This document shows positions 56,697 through 64,000 of a stretch of 64,000 nt of DNA, in pieces. A program made the translations under genes and the position numbers. The notes beneath the pieces were generated by a model. The model had not been told where the DNA came from. It searched no databases and worked only from the letters and a program-made list of their open reading frames with translations. Source of the stretch: Acanthosoma haemorrhoidale (lineage: Eukaryota; Arthropoda; Insecta; Hemiptera; Acanthosomatidae); assembly GCA_930367205.1 (NCBI GenBank), contig OV884014.1:110497138-110561137 (forward strand), read 5' to 3'. Position 1 is the stretch's first letter, and each line of letters starts with the position of its first letter.

Positions 56697-57374
56697 TGTC
56701 GGGGGCGTCACTAGGGGAGTGCCTGATCACTCTAGCCCTGGTGACAAGTGCGGATCGATGTAGTTTATAACATGGACCATTGTTCCATGTCGGCATTTAA
56801 TATCTGACTCCATTTATTGATAGGAATGTGTCCCGACAAGACACTTTGTTCAAAAGAAAAAGGTAGAGAGGTAGCATAAATGATATTACCGGTTCAGAGT
56901 TCAAACGGGGCACGGCAGCGTAGTAGACTGAGGGTAGGTGGTCTGAAGACTGTCAGACAGCGTGACGACTCATAGGACAGCAGGGAGAGAGAGTAGTGTT
57001 TACTCCTTATTTCCTGACCTTTTTATATCATCTCCCCTCCCTCGCGAGAGGTGCAGTTGCTGACAGGGGCATGTTTTATGATACGTGGTGACCACTTGTT
57101 ACATGGCCGTGGGAACGTGACTGAAGGACTATTTTATTAGGGGCAGGTGTGCTTGGCCTAGGTTTATTGGTGGGGCCCTCTGGGCTACTTGTCTACTACT
57201 TCCAACCTCTCTGTGATTTATTACCGTCTGTCGGTGTCCGTATGTCTACCTGTTCCTACTACGTGCCGCGACCCTGATTTATTCCAAAGAAGCTTACAAG
57301 ATTTACATTATATTATAATACAGTATGAACCAGATTGTAGGGTAATTTACATATATAGTTAGCGGTCGCTATAG
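56697..57374 (-). repeat. 5' LTR of the Gypsy element
   Basis: 678 bp. TATAAAAAGG promoter-like string near 57,020-57,028 on the minus strand. Directly inside it TGGTAACCGTCGACG (minus, from 56695) is a candidate primer-binding site. The outer end abuts the DDE left arm at 57375. Confidence 0.9.
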
Positions 57375-58183
57375 GAGTTTTATAGGAAGACTTACTTTAT
57401 TGTGATAAAATAACAATCTGCCTCATTGGGCAATAAGTAATTGTGATAAATGATCTCATTCATACATATGGCTGAGTTAGCGTTTGTCTTAAATATTGCT
57501 GTGAGGTTCATATCCTCGACGAGTTTTAATCGAGACCAAAATTGACAGTTAAATTTAAATTTCATTTTTTATTGTCGATGGTGATGGCCATTAAACGTTC
57601 TTCATATCCTATTCTCCTACCCAGGCTTCACACAACCTTTCCTTCAATGTATTCCACAAGATCAAGAACTGATGTTGAAAAACTGGAGTTTTTTCGTAAT
57701 CATTGCTTTCTCTTGGAACCTCCAACAGACTTGTTTTATGATTAGATAAATTTATTTTATCTTCACTGTGGTTAATTTACTCCCAAATCCCAACCCAAGA
57801 AGGCATTGCGTTTCCACTGCTATATTTTTCTTAACGAGTGTCAAAACTCAAAAGCAGATGGGTTATCATTATCACTTCCTCTCTTTCTCATTTACCCAAC
57901 AACTTTTCTAACTGGTCTTGACTTATTTTGTCCATGGGTATACAGTTTAAAAAGTTTATCCTGTTTTACAAATCTGTCATGCACGTTGAGCATACTATTG
58001 ATACTAACATGATGATAACCAATATGATTGTTATTGAAGCTGAAAATCAAATTTTTAGATAAATATTATTTCATACAGTTGTTACATACCTATATAAAAG
58101 ATGATAATAATGTCTATTTGTTCTGAGGGGGTTAATTTTTTTCCCGGGGATATTGAAATTTTTTCTTTATAGAAATAAGACCC

Positions 58184-58963
58184 ATGAGTATTAGAAAAAG
58201 AAGAGGAATTTATGAATCGGCCGAGGAAAGCACTACTAATTCAAGATTGCTAAACACTAAGAGGAGAATTAGAATTTGGGAATTAATCGATTCAACGACC
58301 GACGAAGACGATGTTACTAATTTTCGATCACATTATGAAAATAAAGATCAGAAGATTAGGAAAAGTATAGGAAATAAAAAAAATATTATACAAAAACTGG
58401 AAATATTATTATTCCTGCTAAGAAATTCGAAAATAAGGATTTCAAATGTAAGATAGTGTGCAAGATTCGTAAATATTACAGAGCGTGATCCAATATCCTG
58501 TATTAATTTATTTGGGAAATGGGGGATTTCAACAAACAAAATACATTCTTGAGCGCATTTACTCACCATACGCTGGCCAATAAAAACAAAACGAGGCAGA
58601 AATTTTAAAGGATCAGCCAGAGATTGTAGTTGTAAATACTTTTATAATATGAAAAAAGAAAGCATTGCGGTACGTAAAAAGTTCTTTACAGAAACATTCG
58701 ATATAACTATAGGCAGACTACATAGGGCTGTCAAAGCAACGGTAATAGGAAAAGACTTAGGTGGGAAAATGAAAGGATCTTGCAGAAAGAGTAATGAGAA
58801 ACTAGTGGATGCCGTAAAAGATCAAATAAAACATTTCCCACGCTATGAAAGCCATTACACGCGTTCTGAAAATCCAAACAGAAAATACCTGAGTTCTGAT
58901 TTCAACTTAAGAAAAATGTACAACTTGTATGTCAAAAAAGCAAATATAAAGGAACATTTTTAA
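58184..58963 (+). pseudogene. DDE transposase N-terminal ORFs, copy C
   Basis: 58184-58456 (90 codons, MSIRKRRGIYESAEES) and 58649-58963 (104 codons, with HFPRYESHYTRSENPNRKYL). These are the longest preserved versions of both ORFs; differences from copy B are few. Without the core domain they could at most give a DNA-binding fragment. Confidence 0.7.
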
Positions 58964-59300
58964 GAATAATTTTAATTAAAGTTTTCATCACCCACATAAA
59001 GATACATGAGAAAAAAGCGATTTCCTAAAGGAAATATGTTGGATGAGGTTTAAAACGGATGAACCGCACGAACATTTTTACAAAACTAGTATGGAAGAAA
59101 ATGCTCCATTTAAAATAATTTTTATTTTGAAAAAAGGAAGACCTAAAAACCTCAGGAAAATTACTCTTGCCACTGTATAAAACTTCAAGACCTACAACAA
59201 AAGACAAATACAGCGATATGATGAGTTTACTGGCTCACATTCCACCTATTTACCATGACTACTTCACTATGCTAACTGTAAAGGAGAATTAAGTTTGATA

Positions 59301-60296
59301 GGCCGATTCATAAATTCCTCTTCTTTTTCTAATACTCATGGGTCTTATTTCTATAAAGAAAAAATTTCAATATCCCCGGGAAAAAAATTAACCCTTACAG
59401 AACAAATAGACATTATTATCATCTTTTATATAGGTGTGTAACAACTGTATGAAATAATATTTATCTAAAACTTTGATTTTCAGCTTCAATAACAATCATA
59501 TTAATTATCATCATGTTAGTATCAATAGTATGCTCAACGTGCATGACAGATTTGTAAAACAGGACAAACTTTTTAAACTGTATACCCATGGACAAAATAA
59601 GTCAAGACCAGTTAAAAAAGTTGGGATAAATGAGAAAGAGAGGAAGTGATAATGATAACCCATCTGCTTTTGAGTTTTGACACTCGTTAAGAAAAATATA
59701 GCAGTGGAAACGCAATGCCTTCTTGGATTGGGAGTAAATTAACCAAAGTGAAGATAAAATAAATTTATCTAATCCAAAAACAAGTCTAGTGGAGGTTCCA
59801 AGAGAAAGCAATGAAGAAAAAATTCCAGTTTTTCAACATCAGTTCTTGATCTTGTGGAATACATTGGAGGGAAGGTTGTGTGAAGCCTGGGTAGGAGAAT
59901 AGGATATGAAGAACGTTTAATGGCCATCACCATCGACAATAAAAAATGAAATTTAAATTTAAATGTCAATTTTGGTCTCGATTAAAACTCGTCGAGGATA
60001 TGAACCTCACAACAATTTTTAAGACTACCACATTGAAAGACTAACTCAGCCATTGGTGTGAATGAGATCATTTATCACAATTACTTATTGCCCAATGAGG
60101 CAGATTGTTATTTTATCACAATAAACTTAATATGTTCCTATAAAACTCAGCCATTACTCCCATAATGGGTACGTAAATTGGTAAACACCCTAGTTCTCAA
60201 CCGAAAATGAAAAATGAAAGCATTTGGAAAATTTGTCTCAGTACTAGAACAAAGAAATTTATCCGCGACCTAAACCAGATTAGGCAGAAGCTGAAT
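59301..60296. repeat. Right inverted repeat of DDE copy C
   Basis: Reverse complement of 57375-58222 over its length, extending 150 bp further outwards; direct match to 11014-12008 with a 26-bp loss near 60,200. Confidence 0.88.
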
Positions 60297-62239
60297 AGTT
60301 CATTTCAGAGGTCAATAACAAATGTGTTAAATAATAATATTTAAATGTTATTTATACGTAATTTAATAAAATGTACATTATATGTGCACTTTCAAGGTTT
60401 TTAATAAAGATCAATACTAGTTTATTTCATTTTTTGTATAATTTTTATCACCTCGCAACCCATATTATTCAAATTATTCGTTCATTTATGTAAAGAACTT
60501 GAAACTAACAGAAACATATAAGTGTTCCGACATACCTCTCTCGAGAATTAAAGAACGCTGACCTGCACGCGTTGCTTGGTGTGCCGTCGGTAGGTGAGTT
60601 GCAGCACCTCACAAACCCAGTGTTTAGCACTATGGCCCCACCAACCCTCCCACATTAATGGCAACAGACTGTCGGGAAAAAATTAGATTAAGAATTAGTA
60701 TGTTAGTTTTAAGTTTGATCAAAATGGTGAGCCCCATCACCTTTATTAGAGTCAGTTCAGTCCAGTCACGTATAATGTGTATCATTATACTTGTTTATCC
60801 CATGATATCATTTTTATAAAATATCAAACCTAACCGTACGAAATGCTTCAAGAGCCAGCGAGTAAACAAGACAAAGAAACAACAGGAGGGGGACTAAGGC
60901 TGGACTAGGTGAGAGCATGGCCTCATGGGAAATTATTTTAAAGTTATTTACTGGAGTCTTTCCAGCAATACCGTTAACCGTGTTCATTCATGGGCTTGTC
61001 GGCGCCAGGAGTGCATGGTAGTCTCTTATCTTGTACCCACCTTTTAAAACATCTTCTCTCGAAACCCCCTGCAGTGAACCAACACGTACAAAACAACCTC
61101 TGTCAAGTCTCCCCAGTGCAGGTACAGAATGGAAGGTGCCAGGTAGATGGTTTTAGTCTATTGCCGCTTTCACTAGATTGGATTTTGTCTTCATTGATAA
61201 AATAAAATTGAAAATAGTTTTAAAAACATGATTGTAAAATAAAAAACATTATAAAACAATCAATGAATACAAAATGAACAATTTATCTTCTTAAATAATG
61301 ATATAATGAGACCAGTTAAAGTTTTTTACCACGTGGTATTCCATTGCCTTAGGCTGGGGTCATTAACTGTTTTATCAGTTATAGTCAAGGGTCTATTATA
61401 CAAATCCATTCACATGAACATTACTTAACTTTAGTGTTATCATAAAGTTATCACATAGTTAGGCAGGTTGGTTTAGAATTCGCTCGGAGATGTTGATGAA
61501 ACGTGATGTTTGAAAGACGACCTTCTAAAATAGAGCTATAATTTTTAAAACTCTTGTCGAGGGTTGAAATTGTATTAGCTTCCGTGGGGGGTCGGTGAAA
61601 AATGTCTGTCCAGTTCATTGAGACTAACCCCCAGGTGACGAATCTATATTATGCCCACTGACGACCGTTCGAAAGTTCGATTTTTGTACTAGGCATTGAC
61701 TTAATATTTACCTCGTGTCGAAAGATATTTTTTCTAAAAGAGTGTAAAGCTAAATTTGATTTTACGAGAGGAACATCAAGAGTGAGGGGATCGAACTGCG
61801 AACGTGGCAGTAAATTCTGTTCCGAAATGGAGCTCAAATTATTAGCATTGATTTTCGATCTTGACGTAAACAAATTATTTCGTTTGGGGTAAAGATGTTT
61901 TTCAAGAGCCTAGAAATCTCACAGAAAGTTGGAAGGAAGAAAAGAAGTTTACATTACTGAAGAAACCTTCATTTTGGTAATTATATTTCTGTACCGATTT
62001 ATTGACTTACACCTATATACATGACCTTTAATGATATCCTTAAACGACTGTTTAACATTAATATGAGAAGCAAGACTTATTCTTACTCTTCCAGTATAAG
62101 AAACACTGAAATACTTAAATTACCTTAGATATTAGCAATTAATTGCACTTTACAATTGATTCTGATCCTAATTTTTACATGGAAAATTATATAATTTGAC
62201 CATCGCATCTTAAGTTAATAACTGAATTTACAAAAAATA
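60297..62239. repeat. Non-coding duplicated sequence
   Basis: 60297-61735 matches 12009-13450. It contains the 12,280-type repeat (60,575-60,795) and the CCACGTGG block (61,290-61,505). 61,736-62,285 (about 550 bp) has no counterpart in copy A, where a short TA-rich string stands instead, and leads into gag. No gene is supported. Confidence 0.6.
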
Positions 62240-63400
62240 GTGCAATTTATAAATGTTATTAACTATGTACTACAAAGTACATGTAGGGACTCTCATACAA
62301 ACATAGTGCATAACGCAAAACAATTATTAGCATACATAAATACCAAATCAGTAGGAGAAGCTGAAGAATTTCTTGACAATAAAACCTTAGCAACATGTAT
62401 GTCACACATTTATGCCACTAGTTTGAAACCACGCGGACACCACGTGTTGTTCTATTCACTAACTCATACTTATGCGAGACGAATATTTACTGAGGATCGG
62501 GTAGCAGGAGGAGACGAAATAAAAATGATCACCTGTTGTCACGAAGAAATCACAAACGAATGCAAGAAAAAACTACCTAAAGACTAAAAATTCTTCTTAA
62601 CAACTTGTAAAAGATTAACAAACATCAGACAACTTAAAAATGCCCTCATGCGTGATGGTGCAGATATATTAGATGTCCAAAAGACAACATATAGAACCAA
62701 TTCTAACAATGCAACACCAAACAATTCAAATTACAAAAGAAAAAACCGCGCATAATACATTATACAGAAAACGATGACAAAGACACGCCAATTGCACAGA
62801 TAACCGATCAACCAAATTATCTAAAAACAAAATTTGAACATTTTTTAAATTTCGCAGAGAAAAGATCCACCGTCCAATGTAGAGCTGAATATGACCTAAA
62901 TTACTCCGATTTATTGCCCCAAATGAAGAACAACACCGGGTCTAAACGGCTTATTGACACTTGCGCGTCTAAGAATCATATATTTCTGACATCTTCACCG
63001 AAAGGATGTCAAATTATTTCCGAAGAATTTATCACGAAAACACCAGTGGGGTGAAGGAACAGAGAGTGCTATAATTGATCTCATCAGTAAATAGGGAGAA
63101 ATAATACAAATTGATGAAGAAAAATTGAGCTCCACAAATTTATTAAACATAAAATAACCACAAAAAATGAAGCGCGGACTTTTTGCCGAAACTACAGTTG
63201 TCCTGTCCAGTTCTCGGCTCAAATTCATGAACAAGTGGAAAAATTATTACAAAACAAAATTATACGCGAGAGTAATTCACCATACAACTCCCCTGTTTGG
63301 AAATCCCCTAAGAAAATGTGGAATAAAAAATAGATCGTATTGTTACAGATTATAGAAAAGTTAATGACATCACCAGGATCTCTAACTCTTCAGGACTCTT
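62240..63400 (+). pseudogene. Ty3/Gypsy gag-protease-RT fragment, copy B
   Basis: The gag piece 62240-62587 is longer than in copy A (115 codons, including INTKSVGEAEEFLDNKTLA). The retropepsin site at 62950-62970 reads LIDTCAS: Asp is kept but Gly is Cys (TGC 62962-62964). The RT start follows (ESNSPYNSPVW, around 63,265-63,300) with frameshifts. After the RT stub the homology with copy A runs to about 63,720. Confidence 0.75.
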
Positions 63401-64000
63401 AAATAGACAGCGCAGCACTTTTATTGAAATATTACCAAACTTAAATAATCAAAACTTAACGAATTACACTTACAATTACAAACAAACTAGCATTAGCGAC
63501 TATTGCTCATAATAATACTCTAAACTACTAGACTAAATCAAATTTGATATTTCTATTATTGCCAATGTTCAAACCACCATAACGGAACATTATGCTCAAA
63601 AATATCATGATGGAAATAAAATAATTCTTGACGTTATAAACCATGAAAAGGACAAGAAGACCCTCCTCAGCTAAATGACGAACAAATATTTATAAAGCCT
63701 ATGTATAAATATGTATAATAAATAAGTATAAAAACACAGAAAACATGAAAATCCCAATAAACCAGTTATACTATTAAAACAACTCATATAAATCAGGTAA
63801 AATGACCAAGGAAACAATACTTAAAACCAACCACTGTTTCAGATCATAAAGAACACCCCACTTCTGATTACAGCACGGACTGAAATAACCGCATTGAGAA
63901 CTACAGACTTAATAACGTGAAATAAATTTAAAACTATCATAAAACATATCATTTTTACAACTTAACACCGCTAAAGAAAAATTGATTAATAACCAACCTT
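63401..64000. other. Decayed retroelement tail and unique AT-rich sequence
   Basis: To about 63,740 homologous to 14,610-14,930; beyond that unique, with no gene recognised. Confidence 0.5.

Larger units (their letters stand above)
45149..57374 (-). mobile_element. Ty3/Gypsy LTR retrotransposon (minus strand) with nested insertion
   Basis: LTRs at 45149-45780 and 56697-57374 frame minus-strand gag (56586-55654), protease/RT, RNase H and integrase (to 53003). A second element (46186-52860) is inserted between the integrase end and the 3' LTR. Without it the element is about 5.55 kb. The LTR (minus) runs from CTATAGCGACCGC to CCCCCGACA; a purine tract GGGGGAG precedes the 3' LTR. Flanking bases do not form a target-site duplication. 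It is broken by one stop in gag, frameshifts at protease and RT, and a deletion in integrase. Confidence 0.92.
57375..60296 (+). mobile_element. DDE-type transposon with long inverted repeats, copy C
   Basis: Left arm 57375-58222 (truncated by the Gypsy LTR), centre 58223-59300, right arm 59301-60296 ending CTGAAT. The arms are inverted repeats over about 840 bp. The centre has both N-terminal ORFs but lacks the catalytic segment of copy B: sequence jumps from the ORF end (58,990) to the GGAAATATGTTGGATGAGG block that in copy B follows the core. Confidence 0.8.

Overview
This window is animal nuclear DNA, most likely from an insect. It is AT-rich, has GT-AG introns, and holds a metazoan-style GATA zinc-finger gene, a Jockey-like non-LTR retrotransposon, Ty3/Gypsy elements (one with errantivirus-style LTRs) and a DDE-type transposon family. 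Nothing bacterial is visible: no operons, no CRISPR and no tRNA that can be supported. Nearly all of it is transposon or tandem-repeat sequence. The only host-like gene is the GATA gene, present twice.

Layout. A block of about 13 kb (roughly 1,995-14,930) appears a second time in the same orientation, in pieces, at 34,437-44,540 and 57,375-63,720. Its order is: non-coding DNA, G-rich tract, GATA gene, reverse-oriented Ty3 RT/RNase H fragment, dispersed repeat, DDE transposon with ~1-kb inverted repeats, non-coding DNA, Ty3 gag-protease-RT fragment. The second copy is interrupted by a 12.2-kb nested insertion. That insertion is a minus-strand Ty3/Gypsy element (45,149-57,374), which itself contains a young errantivirus-like element (46,186-52,860) with nearly identical LTRs, an ATAT target duplication, a clean PBS and PPT, and a 746-residue open reading frame.

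Between the two block copies lie a decayed Ty3 pol-env fragment (16,466-19,290); an Arg/Glu-rich ORF of unknown origin (20,112-20,639); a 410-bp satellite (20,928-23,200); a 34-bp minisatellite (23,840-24,596); a truncated LINE RT (25,126-25,725); a short gag/PBS fragment (25,767-26,471); a full-length Jockey-like LINE with target-site duplications (26,872-31,134); and a 503-bp tandem duplication of a retroviral-type protease fragment (32,863-33,960).

Main points. (1) The two GATA copies have an invariant zinc finger but an exon 1 that differs only by amino-acid-changing substitutions. (2) The nested element transposed recently although it lacks nearly all of pol; its large ORF combines in-frame minisatellites with a long coiled coil. 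(3) Five retropepsin sites in four independent fragments are changed at the catalytic D-T-G, and all three recognisable integrase ends lack the catalytic glutamate. (4) The DDE family shows an undeleted but broken copy beside two internally deleted copies with very long inverted repeats. All calls come from reading the sequence; no database search was possible.
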